This document shows positions 9,034-17,046 of a stretch of 64,000 nt of DNA, piece by piece. Under the pieces are notes generated by a model that saw only the letters and a program-made list of their open reading frames with translations, was not told the origin of the DNA and ran no database searches. The stretch is from Hyphomicrobium_A sp963724945 (GTDB taxonomy: Bacteria; Pseudomonadota; Alphaproteobacteria; Rhizobiales; Hyphomicrobiaceae), in the NCBI GenBank assembly GCA_963724945.1, contig CAVRWL010000003.1:248001-312000 (forward strand), given 5' to 3'. Made by a program: the position numbers and the translations under genes. How positions within the stretch are numbered: the stretch's first letter is position 1; each line of letters opens with the position of its first letter.

Positions 9034-9120
9034 GCCCCAGTGGCGGAACCGGTAGACGCGCCAGACTCAAAATCTGGTGTTCGCAAGGACGTGCCCGTTC
9101 GAGTCGGGCCTGGGGCACCA
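9034..9120 (+). tRNA. tRNA-Leu (CAA)
   Basis: An 87-base class II tRNA. The acceptor stem GCCCCAG pairs with CTGGGGC, followed by discriminator A and an encoded CCA. The anticodon stem CCAGA/TCTGG encloses the loop CTCAAAA, with anticodon CAA at 9068-9070 reading UUG. The extra arm (about TGTTCGCAAGGACGT) is long, as expected for leucine, and the T arm GCCCG-TTCGAGT-CGGGC is perfect. Confidence 0.97.
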
Positions 9121-9243
9121 TCACGAAAACTGCATGTTGATGGAGTGAGATGCCTCGCTTGCCGCTTGCGACCGACCTATCTTAGCTCCCATCGGTGAGC
9201 GCACCGGCTTGCCGGCAAGCGTAACATAGAAGGGGCCTGTGCC

Positions 9244-10145
9244 GTGGCTTCTGCCGCCTCGACCATTGCGGGGCTCGACGCGCTGATTGCGGCGCTCAAG
9301 GCCAGCGGCTACCGGGTCATCGGGCCGAGAATAAGCGCAGAAGCCCCATCGTCTTCGACGACGTCGATAGGGTCGCCGATCTGCCCAAGGGCTGGACCGA
9401 CGAGCAGGATGGCGGGCGCTACCGCCTCGCGAAGCGCGAAGACGACGCGCTGTTTGGCTACGCGGTCGGCGCGCATTCCTGGAAGCGCTTCCTGCAACCG
9501 CCGGTGCTGCGGCTGTGGCAGGCCAAGCGCGATGGCGACACCGTCGCGGTTGCCCCCGAGCCTGATCGTCACGAGCGCTTCGTCTTCCTCGGCGTGCGCG
9601 CGTGCGACTTGCACGCGATCGCCATCCAGGACCGCGTCTTCCTCGGCGGTCCCTACATCGACCCGCACTATCGGACGCGGCGCGAGGGCGCCTTCATTGT
9701 CGCCGTCAATTGCGCCGTAGCCGGCGGCACGTGCTTCTGCGTCTCCATGAACACCGGGCCCAAGGCCTCCTCGGGCTTCGACCTTGCGCTCACCGAGATC
9801 ATCGACGCGGATCGGCACGTGTTCCTCGTCGAGGCGGGAAGCGAGGCCGGCCGCGAGGTGCTTGCACGCCTGCCGCAACGTACCGCGACCGATGGCGAGA
9901 TCGACGCCGCAGCGGCGGTCGTAGAGCGAACGGCAGCCTCTATGGGCCGCCAGATGCGCTCCGACGACCTGCACGACCTGCTGTTGGCAAATCTCAACCA
10001 TCCCCGCTGGGACGAGGTGGCGGAACGCTGCCTGACATGCGCCAACTGCACGATGGTGTGCCCCACCTGCTTCTGCACCTCAGTCGAGGATACAAGCGCG
10101 CTCGACGGCTCGACTGCCGAGCGCTGGCAGCGTTGGGATTCGTGC
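9244..10145 (+). pseudogene. [NiFe]-hydrogenase iron-sulfur beta subunit, 5' part only, frameshifted
   Basis: This matches the beta subunit of cytoplasmic group 3 (HydB/HyhB, sulfhydrogenase-type) hydrogenases, which carries [4Fe-4S] clusters between the catalytic dimer and the NAD(P)-reducing subunit. It starts with GTG at 9244. The frame changes near 9325-9340: 'KASGYRVIGPR' is followed by 'SPIVFDDVDRVADLPKGW' in another frame. The next part reads well through RACDLHAIAIQDR and the cluster motif CLTCANCTMVCPTCFC (Cys spaced C-x2-C-x2-C-x3-C-P) to RWQRWDSC near 10143. There the beta sequence stops: the second ferredoxin-like cluster motif expected about 50 residues later is absent, and the text changes to the large subunit. 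As it stands it cannot make a normal beta subunit. Confidence 0.82.
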
Positions 10146-10734
10146 CTTTACGCCCCACGACTACGAGGCGCACTTTGAGGAGAGCCATGCGGCACGCTCG
10201 ACCGCGCTGCGCTCGCATCTCATCGGCGCCGGCTCCTATCTCTGTGGGCCGCTCGCCCGCTACAGCCTCAACTTCGACAAGCTGTCGCCGCTCGCACAGG
10301 CCGCCGCGCGCGAGGCAGGCCTCGGGGCCACATGCACCAACCCCTACCGCAGCATCGTCGTGCGCGCCATCGAGGTGCTTTATGCCTGCGAGGAGGCGCT
10401 GAGGATCATCGACGCCTACGAGGAGCCGGAGCGCTCGTTCATCCCCGTAGAGCCGCGCGCCGCGAGCGGCTACGGCGCAACCGAGGCGCCGCGCGGCCTG
10501 CTCTACCACCGCTACCGACTGGAGGAGGACGGGACGATCGCGGAGGCGAAGATCGTGCCGCCCACCGCACAGAACCAGATGTGCATCGAGGAGGACCTTG
10601 CCGCCTACATCGGGGGCTTTCTCGAGCTACCCGATGAGGCCCTGCGCCACCGCTGCGAGCAGACCGTGCGCAACTATGACCCGTGCATCTCGTGCGCGAC
10701 CCACTTCCTGCGGCTCGAGATGGACCGAGGTTGA
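10146..10734 (+). pseudogene. [NiFe]-hydrogenase large (alpha) subunit, C-terminal half only
   Basis: From about 'FTPHDYEAHFEESH' onward the sequence is the rear half of a group 3 [NiFe]-hydrogenase catalytic subunit: GPLARYSLNFDKL, then RSIVVRAIEVLYACEEALRIID, YGATEAPRGLLYHRY, PPTAQNQMCIEEDL and the C-terminal nickel-binding motif DPCISCATH. The last nine residues (FLRLEMDRG) are the tail normally removed by the maturation protease. The N-terminal half with the first Cys pair is absent, as are the FAD and small subunits that usually lie between beta and alpha. It has no start of its own and is one base out of frame with the beta fragment. Either a deletion of roughly 2.5 kb or a misassembly produced this junction. 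Confidence 0.85.
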
Positions 10735-11231
10735 TGATGGCGACCGAGCAGACGCGATTGATCGTGGTCGGCATCGGAAACGCCGATCGCGGGGACGATG
10801 CGGCCGGCCTGGCGGTCATCCAGCGCTTGCGCAGCACGCTGCCCGAGGATGTCGCGCTCGCCGAGGAATGCGGCGAAGCGGCGACTTTACTGGCGCGGCT
10901 CGCGGGCGTCGGCGCGGCGTACCTCGTCGACGCCTGCGCGTCCGGCGCGCCGGCGGGCAGCGTCTTGCGTTTCGATGCCGCCGCCGGCCCGTTGCCGCAC
11001 CACACCTTCAGCTTGTCGACGCACGGGCTCGGGCTTGCCGAGGCGATCGAGCTTGCCCGCGCGCTTCACGAGCTGCCCGAGAGCTGCGTCGTCTATGCGA
11101 TCGAAGGCGCGTCCTTCAAGGCAGGCGACCCGCTCACGCCGGCCGTAGTCGCGGCAGTTGCCCACACGGCGGGCCGGATTGAGGCGGAGCTTCTCGACGG
11201 CGAGAGCAATCTCCGCAGGCCTTCTCGTTAA
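10734..11231 (+). CDS. Hydrogenase maturation protease (HybD/HycI-type)
   Basis: An endopeptidase that removes the C-terminal tail of the [NiFe]-hydrogenase large subunit after nickel insertion. The protein is 165 residues with the family's opening VVGIGNADRGDDAAG (residues 11-25), an Asp in LVDACASG and a His in LSTHGLGLAEAIEL, the three usual metal-ligand regions. The start ATG at 10734 overlaps the stop of the large-subunit fragment (TGATGATG), showing it was the last gene of the hydrogenase operon. It appears intact, which is odd for an enzyme whose substrate gene is broken. Confidence 0.9.
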   Translation: MMATEQTRLIVVGIGNADRGDDAAGLAVIQRLRSTLPEDVALAEECGEAATLLARLAGVGAAYLVDACASGAPAGSVLRFDAAAGPLPHHTFSLSTHGLGLAEAIELARALHELPESCVVYAIEGASFKAGDPLTPAVVAAVAHTAGRIEAELLDGESNLRRPSR

Positions 11232-11408
11232 GGGCATAGGATCGCACAGACGGCGCGTAAGACGCAACTCGTTACCGTGTTCTTTTGGCTGTCAACGCGC
11301 AAAGTGTGCGCTGAGGGTCACATCACCTGGGAAAGCCCCGCCCGCCGCGTTGCCGCGCCATCCGTGAATGTGGTATCGGGCGCATTCCGATCTTGAAGGG
11401 GGATCTGT

Positions 11409-12488
11409 ATGCGCCGCGGCATCGCATCCTTGGCCCTGCTGCTCATCGCTGCGTTGTCTGCGCCAACGGCGTCAGCCGGCCCCGCACTGCTGTTCGAGGT
11501 CTCCAACGGCAAGGTGCTGTTCGCGGAGGATGCCGACAATCACTGGCATCCAGCCTCCCTCACCAAGCTGATGACCGCCTATCTCGTGTTCCAGGAGATC
11601 AAGAGCGGGCGGTTGTCGCTCACATCGAAGATCTCCTGCTCGGCCGCCGCCAACAAGGAGCCGCCGAGCAAGATCGGGCTCCCCGTCGGCGGCGAGCTGA
11701 CGGTCGACAAGGCTCTGCAGGCCTTGGTCATAAAATCCGCCAACGACGTCGCCGTCATGCTGGCGGAGGCCGTCGCCGGCAACGAGGGCGCATTCGTCGA
11801 GCGCATGAACGCCACGGCCAAGCGGCTCGGCATGACGCGCACGACCTTCGTCAACGCCAATGGGCTGCCCGCGGATGATCAGGTCACCACGGCGCGCGAC
11901 CTCGCCAAGCTTTCGCGCGCCGTCCTCACGGATTTCCCCGAGTACGCCCACTACTGGTCGATGCACCACATGCGGTTCGGCAAGAACCGCCTCAACTCGC
12001 ACAACCAGCTCTTGAAGTCGGTCGACGGGGCGGATGGCCTCAAGACGGGCTTCACTTGCGATTCCGGCTACAACATCGTTGCGAGTGCCACCCGCGACGG
12101 CCGCCAGCTCGTCGCGGTGGTGCTCGGCGATGCGACCAGCGCGGAGCGCAACATCCGCGCCGCGAGCCTCCTCGAGTACGGCTTCCAGCAGCAGGCCTGG
12201 GGGCAGCTCTTGAACAAAAAGACCCTCGACAACATGCCACTTGCGCCGACGGTTGAGGGCGTCACGAGTGTGCGGGCAAGCGTCCCATCCTGGAGCTGCA
12301 ACCCCAAGAAGCACATGCGCGCCAAGAGGCACCGCAGACACCATCGCGCTGCGCCGCGCGAGGCCTCACAGGCAACGAAGGCCGATGCACCCCAAGAGCT
12401 GCACCAAACTCAAGCGAGTGCCGGGACCGATGATGCAGCGTTCGGTTTGAAGGGCTCGGTCACGCCGGGCGCCCAGGCGCAGCAATAG
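11409..12488 (+). CDS. D-alanyl-D-alanine carboxypeptidase (S11 family)
   Basis: A low-molecular-weight penicillin-binding protein that trims the terminal D-Ala from peptidoglycan stem peptides in the periplasm. It has 359 residues. A signal peptide ends near residue 23 (APTASA). The active-site motifs are S50-L-T-K53, S110-A-N112 and K212-T-G214. The C-terminal part after about residue 290 is basic and His/Lys/Arg-rich rather than the amphipathic anchor of E. coli DacA, so membrane anchoring is doubtful. The start has AAGGGGG upstream. It is monocistronic by appearance. Confidence 0.93.
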   Translation: MRRGIASLALLLIAALSAPTASAGPALLFEVSNGKVLFAEDADNHWHPASLTKLMTAYLVFQEIKSGRLSLTSKISCSAAANKEPPSKIGLPVGGELTVDKALQALVIKSANDVAVMLAEAVAGNEGAFVERMNATAKRLGMTRTTFVNANGLPADDQVTTARDLAKLSRAVLTDFPEYAHYWSMHHMRFGKNRLNSHNQLLKSVDGADGLKTGFTCDSGYNIVASATRDGRQLVAVVLGDATSAERNIRAASLLEYGFQQQAWGQLLNKKTLDNMPLAPTVEGVTSVRASVPSWSCNPKKHMRAKRHRRHHRAAPREASQATKADAPQELHQTQASAGTDDAAFGLKGSVTPGAQAQQ

Positions 12489-12599
12489 CTTGCTCGCGGG
12501 GCCTGGCGAACGCTCTCACTCCCTCCTGCATGGCACATTCGCTGCAACGGCGCCCATGACCACTCGATTCAATCGAGGGCTAACGTGCGGCCCCCCGTT

Positions 12600-12631
12600 C
12601 TCACGTGATGAGATCCTCACGTGATGAGATC
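12600..12631. repeat. Perfect 16-bp tandem duplication over a stop codon
   Basis: CTCACGTGATGAGATC is repeated head to tail at 12600-12615 and 12616-12631. On the minus strand the upstream copy contains the last four codons and the TGA stop of the small exported-protein gene, so the second copy lies just beyond the stop. Each unit holds the palindrome TCACGTGA. Confidence 0.9.
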
Positions 12632-12871
12632 GAGCTTGCCGTTGCGGAAAGGGCAACCGGTTGGAGCCGGCGCCGGTGGGCGCTGCTCCTGCGGCGGCGT
12701 TGACTGCTCCTCTGCACGCCGGGCGGGTGCCGCAACCGAGAGCGGTGCGATCTGACGGCGGCCATAGGACGCTGCGTGATCGGTGGCTGCCTCGGCGCAC
12801 GGCGGCAGCGCAAATGCGACGGCTGCAGCGAGTGCTGCGGTCGACAGCATTAACCTTGGTCGTAGGCCCAT
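12617..12871 (-). CDS. Small exported protein, hypothetical
   Basis: An 84-residue protein with a clear signal peptide (MGLRPRLMLSTAALAAAVAFALPPCAEA, cleavage near residue 28), a Pro/Gln/Ala-rich mature part, and a C-terminal CPFRNGKLDLIT. The ATG at 12871 is preceded by GAGGAGG at ideal spacing, so an in-frame start further upstream at 12988 is rejected. Function is unknown; the mature protein is only about 56 residues with a single Cys. A 16-bp tandem duplication covers its stop codon. Confidence 0.7.
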   Translation of the reverse strand: MGLRPRLMLSTAALAAAVAFALPPCAEAATDHAASYGRRQIAPLSVAAPARRAEEQSTPPQEQRPPAPAPTGCPFRNGKLDLIT

Positions 12872-13036
12872 CTCAAAGCCTCCTCGGCGACTTCGCCCAT
12901 TGCCCAGTCTTAACACAGCACAGAGCCCGAGGTCAGCGTTCCAGGCACGCTGTCCGGGTCTCATTTTGAGGCAGATCCGCTGGCTCACTTTTTGCTTCGA
13001 AAGGGCTCTCTAGTTTCCATCATCGGAATTCAGGCC

Positions 13037-13258
13037 ATGACGAGCATTTGGCAACCTGATCCGGCCGCCATGAACGAGCGGGAGTTCGAGGCCATGGCGA
13101 CCATTCTTGAAGCAAGGCACGGATTGCACGCCGCCGAGGTGGCGGAGTTCTTCGCGAGCCTGCACATCGACCAGGGCGACGAGACCCGATCCAACGCCTG
13201 GGCCGATGTCGCAGAGCGCGTGCGCGAGCGCCAGCGTGAACGCCTCCAGCACGATTGA
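13037..13258 (+). CDS. Small hypothetical protein
   Basis: A 73-residue soluble, charged, probably helical protein (MTSIWQPDPAAMNEREFEAM through AERVRERQRERLQHD). No domain is recognised. A start at 13037 is preferred because the family-like MTSIWQPD opening follows a short AGG; an upstream in-frame start at 12992 would add 15 residues. It ends about 90 bases before the preferred start of the flippase gene and may share its transcript. Confidence 0.55.
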   Translation: MTSIWQPDPAAMNEREFEAMATILEARHGLHAAEVAEFFASLHIDQGDETRSNAWADVAERVRERQRERLQHD

Positions 13259-13344
13259 CCGCCCATGCTGACTTCAATGCCACGAGCCACGCGAGACGAC
13301 GGGCGAGAGCCGCTCCGCGTGGGCCGAGCGGGACGGGTGTCCCA

Positions 13345-14748
13345 ATGACGCACAATCCCTCGATCGACGCCGGGCGGCCCGCACCCCTGTTGCCACCACT
13401 CAGAACGCTGTTCGCGCAAGCGGTCGCCATCCTTAACGGCCTCCTCAAGGGCCAAGGCGAGCGCGAGCGCACGCAGCGCGACGCGGTGACGGCATTCGGC
13501 GTGCGCTGCGCCGGCGCAGGCCTGCTTTACGTCTCCCAAATCGTGCTCGCGCGCTGGATGGGCAGCTACGAGTACGGCATCTACGTCTACGTGTGGACCT
13601 GGGTTCTCGTGCTCGGGGGACTGTCCAATCTAGGCCTCGACGTCACCAGCCTCCGCTTCATCCCGCACTATCGTGAGGGCGGCGCGCTCGACGACCTGCG
13701 CGGCATCATCGCCGGCTCGCGCATGGTCGCTCTCGGCGTGGGGACGTTGATCGCCGCGTTGGGCATGGCGGGGCTGTGGCTGTTTGAGCCCTTCAAGAGC
13801 GACTACATCCTGCCGGCCTATCTCGCCCTCGTGTGCGTGCCGCTCTATTCGCTGACCGGGGTGCAGGACGGAATCGGCAAGGGCTTCGCCTGGATGGGGG
13901 CCGCGCTTTTGCCCCCCTACGTGCTGCGCCCGTCGCTTTTGCTCGCATCCATGGTCGCGGCACACTACCTAGGGTTCGCCATGCAGGCGCGAACGGCGGC
14001 CGCGGCGGCGATCGTCGCCACGTGGGCGACGGGCATCTTGCAAACTGTCCTCATCAATCGCCGCCTGCGGCCCATCGTGAAACCGGGCCCGCGCCGCTAT
14101 GACTTTGCGAAGTGGTTCACCGCGGCGATGCCGCTGCTGGTCATCAGCGCTAGCGAGCTCGTCTTCCAGAGCGCGGACGTGCTCACCGTCTCCCACAGCA
14201 TGACGCCGACCGACGTCGCCATCTACTTCGCCGCCGCCAAGACCATGAGCCTCATCATGTTCGTGCACTATGCCGTGGGCAGCGCGGTTGCCAACCGCTT
14301 CGCCGCGCTCGGCGCGCGCGGCGACAAGGAGAGCCTGCGCGCATTCGTGCGCGACGCCGTGCATTGGACTTTCTGGCCGTCGCTCGCGGCAGCCGTCACC
14401 CTGCTGGCGCTCGGCATGCCGCTGTTGTGGCTGTTCGGGCCAAAGTTCCTGGCGGGCTACCCGGTGATGATGATCCTGGTCATCGGCTTCCTGTTCCGCT
14501 CATCCATGGGGCCGGCCGAGTTTCTTCTCAACATGCTGGGCGAGCAGTCGCTGTGCGCGGCCGTGCTGGCAACGACGGCCGTGCTCGACGTGGCGCTGAA
14601 CTTGGCGCTTGTTCCCCGCTTCGGCCTGCTCGGCGCCGCGACGGCGACGTCCGTCTCCTTGGTGACGGCCGCGCTTTTGAACTATCTGGTGGTCAGCCGC
14701 AGGCTCGAGATCGAGATCGCGGTGTGGCGCAACTTGCGCAAGCGCTGA
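13345..14748 (+). CDS. Polysaccharide/lipid-linked oligosaccharide flippase (MOP superfamily)
   Basis: A 467-residue integral membrane protein with about 12-14 hydrophobic segments, beginning after a 45-residue cytoplasmic start. It resembles Wzx/RfbX-type transporters that move undecaprenyl-linked glycans to the periplasmic face: GVRCAGAGLLYVSQIVLARWMG near the first membrane segment, GSYEYGIYVYVWTW, and a late GLLGAATATSVSLVTAALLNYL. The ATG at 13345 is preferred over an in-frame start at 13255 that adds Arg-rich residues. No glycosyltransferases are adjacent, so the glycan is unknown. It is convergent with the CAP-domain lipoprotein gene, 21 bases apart. Confidence 0.85.
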   Translation: MTHNPSIDAGRPAPLLPPLRTLFAQAVAILNGLLKGQGERERTQRDAVTAFGVRCAGAGLLYVSQIVLARWMGSYEYGIYVYVWTWVLVLGGLSNLGLDVTSLRFIPHYREGGALDDLRGIIAGSRMVALGVGTLIAALGMAGLWLFEPFKSDYILPAYLALVCVPLYSLTGVQDGIGKGFAWMGAALLPPYVLRPSLLLASMVAAHYLGFAMQARTAAAAAIVATWATGILQTVLINRRLRPIVKPGPRRYDFAKWFTAAMPLLVISASELVFQSADVLTVSHSMTPTDVAIYFAAAKTMSLIMFVHYAVGSAVANRFAALGARGDKESLRAFVRDAVHWTFWPSLAAAVTLLALGMPLLWLFGPKFLAGYPVMMILVIGFLFRSSMGPAEFLLNMLGEQSLCAAVLATTAVLDVALNLALVPRFGLLGAATATSVSLVTAALLNYLVVSRRLEIEIAVWRNLRKR

Positions 14749-14769
14749 GCTCGCCGCAGAGAGTCATCT

Positions 14770-15447
14770 CTACATCGGCGCGCCAATCACGAGCGTCCAG
14801 AACGATTTGAACTCGCTCTTGGGATCCTGCACGAGCGCGATACCCATGTCGTGGGCGTCAGGCAGCAGCAGGTTCTTGTTGTGGCCGGGGCTCTCCTCCC
14901 AGCCGCGCAAAACCTCGTTGAAGCTCGCCTGGCCAGTGCCGACGTTCTCGGCTGCGAGCCGCGCCCGGTAGCCCGTACGCTTCACGCGGTCCCAGGGATT
15001 GGAGCCGTCCGAGCCGTAGTGGGAGATGCGGTCCCATTTGGCCAGGTCGCGCGAATGCGACTTGGCGGCTGCCGTCAGCTCGGCATTGAGCTTCAAGGGC
15101 TTGAGGCCCTTTTGCGCGCGATAGGCATTGATGAGCTTGCGCGCCGATTCCGGATCGAGCGCCGTATGCGAGTAGTCGCGGTCGGAAAGAGCTCCCGTCG
15201 GCGCGCGCTCGAAGGAGCCTGACGGCGCCTTGTCCTCGAGCTTCGCATAACGGGCCACTGCCGGCGCCGGCGTGGTGGCGCGCGGGGCGGAGGGCTCTCC
15301 TCCGAGCGCCACGCTGTGCACGCTCGGCGAGGATTGCAGAGATGAGGTGGTGTCGGGCTCGGTATAGCCCGAGGAGATGGCCGATGGGCCAAGGCTGCAG
15401 GCGCCAAGAATGGCGATGACCCCTGCGGACAGCACGACGCGATACAT
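14770..15447 (-). CDS. CAP/SCP-domain lipoprotein (YkwD-like)
   Basis: A 225-residue predicted lipoprotein: the signal peptide ends in the lipobox L14-G-A-C17. A low-complexity Ser/Thr/Pro/Ala stretch follows, then a CAP domain from about residue 100 with NAYRAQKGLKPLKLNAELTAAAKSHSRDLA, HYGSDGSNPWDRVKRTGY, AAENVGTG and GWEESPGHNKNLLLPDAHDMG. Bacterial CAP proteins are secreted and of unclear biochemical function. The ATG at 15447 has GGGAG upstream and opens the signal peptide; the in-frame ATG at 15492 does not. A full CtrA-type site lies 58 bases upstream, suggesting cell-cycle control. Confidence 0.9.
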   Translation of the reverse strand: MYRVVLSAGVIAILGACSLGPSAISSGYTEPDTTSSLQSSPSVHSVALGGEPSAPRATTPAPAVARYAKLEDKAPSGSFERAPTGALSDRDYSHTALDPESARKLINAYRAQKGLKPLKLNAELTAAAKSHSRDLAKWDRISHYGSDGSNPWDRVKRTGYRARLAAENVGTGQASFNEVLRGWEESPGHNKNLLLPDAHDMGIALVQDPKSEFKSFWTLVIGAPM

Positions 15448-15504
15448 ACGAGCAACTCCCGCTTGGAACAGCGCGGTACACCGATTGATCATCGCGTAAA
15501 CCCG

Positions 15505-15519
15505 TTAACTCGACGTTAA
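15505..15519. promoter_or_regulatory. CtrA-type binding site TTAA-N7-TTAA
   Basis: TTAA at 15505-15508 and TTAA at 15516-15519 are separated by exactly 7 bases, the full consensus of the alphaproteobacterial cell-cycle regulator CtrA. The site lies 58 bases upstream of the CAP-domain lipoprotein start, a position compatible with promoter control. In high-GC DNA eight fixed A/T positions are unlikely by chance. Confidence 0.6.
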
Positions 15520-15917
15520 TGCTAAGGAGTTGCCACCGGCCGTCCGAAAGCGGGAGGGGACTGCCGAGCCCGGGCTCTTTTGCATCCGTGTCCAGCCCCT
15601 GATCAAACTGCCCCCAGTTCCCCCAATTAAATGGCCCGATGCCACCGCCGCTCGATGTCTCATGCGCGCCCGAATCGTCTGCAAACGCGCTTAACGAATA
15701 ACCGCCCAACATGGTGTCGCCAATTTGACGCGCGTGGGGCGAAAGCCGGGCGCGCACGGCCTTAATCCACGACGCGACCCGCGATGCGCAAATGCAACTT
15801 TGGCGCTTTGCACGCGGGCGCCTCTTGGAAGACACCGTCATCTCCCCCACAATTCGCCGCAAGCAGCCGCTGATTCGCGCGTACGGCTCCCGCCAATCGC
15901 ATGAGGAGACGCGTTGC
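15520..15917. other. Intergenic region between divergent genes
   Basis: About 400 bases between the CAP lipoprotein and the winged-helix/ATPase pair. It contains further TTAA half-sites (around 15691 and 15761) and a GAGGAG at the far end that serves the next gene. No convincing ORF, RNA gene or terminator was seen. It presumably carries the promoters of both divergent units. Confidence 0.5.
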
Positions 15918-17027
15918 ATGTCGGCCTTAAGCAGACAAGCGCCGGCACAATCGGCCAAAGGCGCGGATCGCGGCGTCCTCGACGACCTCATTCTTGCACG
16001 CATCTCCTGTGCCGGCGGCGCCACCCGCGCGCAGCTCGTGCGCGATCTCGGCCCGTTCTTCTCGAGCCGCCTCTCTCCTGCCGAGTGGCGCGGCGCGGCT
16101 GAAGCCGCGCTCGACCGCCTCGACGCTTGCGCGCTCGTGCGCGAGCATCGCGGCCGCTACCGCGCGAGCGACAAAGGTGCTGCAGCGATTGCCAGCTTCC
16201 TCGGCGAGAAGGAGGCGCACGCGCGCGCCTGGAGCGAGCAGCGCGATCTCTGGCTCGTTGCCAAGGCACTCGCGCTCGACGCAGGAAAGCCAAACATTCG
16301 CAAAGCGTTGTCACGGCCTGAGGGCCTGAGCGCGCTCATCGTGCAGAAGGCTTTCGGGCTCGCCATGCGCCAAGCACTGTCGCCGTCCAAACTGCGCGCC
16401 GCACTGGCGTTCATCGCGCTCGAGCGCGCTTTCGGCGACGGCGTCAAGTCCGGGCTCGACAAAGGCTCCTCGTTATCGGCGCAAGCCGGCCGCGTGCTCG
16501 CCGGCCAGCTCTTGAAGCGTCCGCGCGAGCTCTCGACCGACGGAAAGCTCATCGCGGCGCTCGCGGCCGATGAGACCGGCGTCGCCCGCGCGGAGATCGA
16601 GGTGTTACGCTTGGGGCTTCTGCGCCGGCTCGCGGGAGCCCATCCCGCCGCCACGGCCAAGCCTGCAACGGCTCCCGAGCGTGCCGCGCCCGCTCCTTCT
16701 GCGCCCGTCTCAACAGGGGCGGCAGATCGTCCTGGCTTGGCGCAATTTTCCGCCGGTGTGCTCAACGCGGCACGCCGCCACGCCGAGGGCTGGCCAGGCA
16801 GTCGCAAGGCGTTTATCTCTCAAGTGTGGAATGCGATTCGCGCGTCGCATCCGGAGTGGGGTCTCTCGGAGATCGAGTTCAAGGACATGCTGGCCGGCGC
16901 CCATCGGGCGGGTCAGCTCGTGCTTGCCAGCGCCGACCTCAAGAACAAACAAAACATCAAGGAGTTCGAGGACTCGGCGATTCTCTACAAGAACACCGTC
17001 TGGCACTTCGTAAGAGTCGAGGATTGA
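15918..17027 (+). CDS. Probable winged-helix protein paired with a dual-NTPase
   Basis: A 369-residue cytoplasmic protein with no recognised family name. The N-terminal 100 residues have the pattern of a winged-helix module (LDDLILARISCAGGATRAQLVRDL ... LDRLDACALVREHRGRYRASDKGAAAIASFL). A helical middle is followed by an Ala/Pro-rich linker (about residues 235-275) and a second compact domain of about 90 residues (FSAGVLNAARRHAEG to YKNTVWHFVRVED) that looks like another small winged-helix or alpha/beta fold. ATG at 15918 is chosen for its GAGGAG. It ends 19 bases before the large ATPase gene, so the two are almost certainly co-translated; a DNA-recognition or adaptor role is inferred only. 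Confidence 0.75.
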   Translation: MSALSRQAPAQSAKGADRGVLDDLILARISCAGGATRAQLVRDLGPFFSSRLSPAEWRGAAEAALDRLDACALVREHRGRYRASDKGAAAIASFLGEKEAHARAWSEQRDLWLVAKALALDAGKPNIRKALSRPEGLSALIVQKAFGLAMRQALSPSKLRAALAFIALERAFGDGVKSGLDKGSSLSAQAGRVLAGQLLKRPRELSTDGKLIAALAADETGVARAEIEVLRLGLLRRLAGAHPAATAKPATAPERAAPAPSAPVSTGAADRPGLAQFSAGVLNAARRHAEGWPGSRKAFISQVWNAIRASHPEWGLSEIEFKDMLAGAHRAGQLVLASADLKNKQNIKEFEDSAILYKNTVWHFVRVED

Positions 17028-17046
17028 GGGAAGTCGAGGTCGCCGA

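Noticed and set aside
9130..9160. Possible FNR box (TTGAT...) upstream of the hydrogenase gene
   Set aside because: Only one half-site is present; the second half does not match ATCAA.
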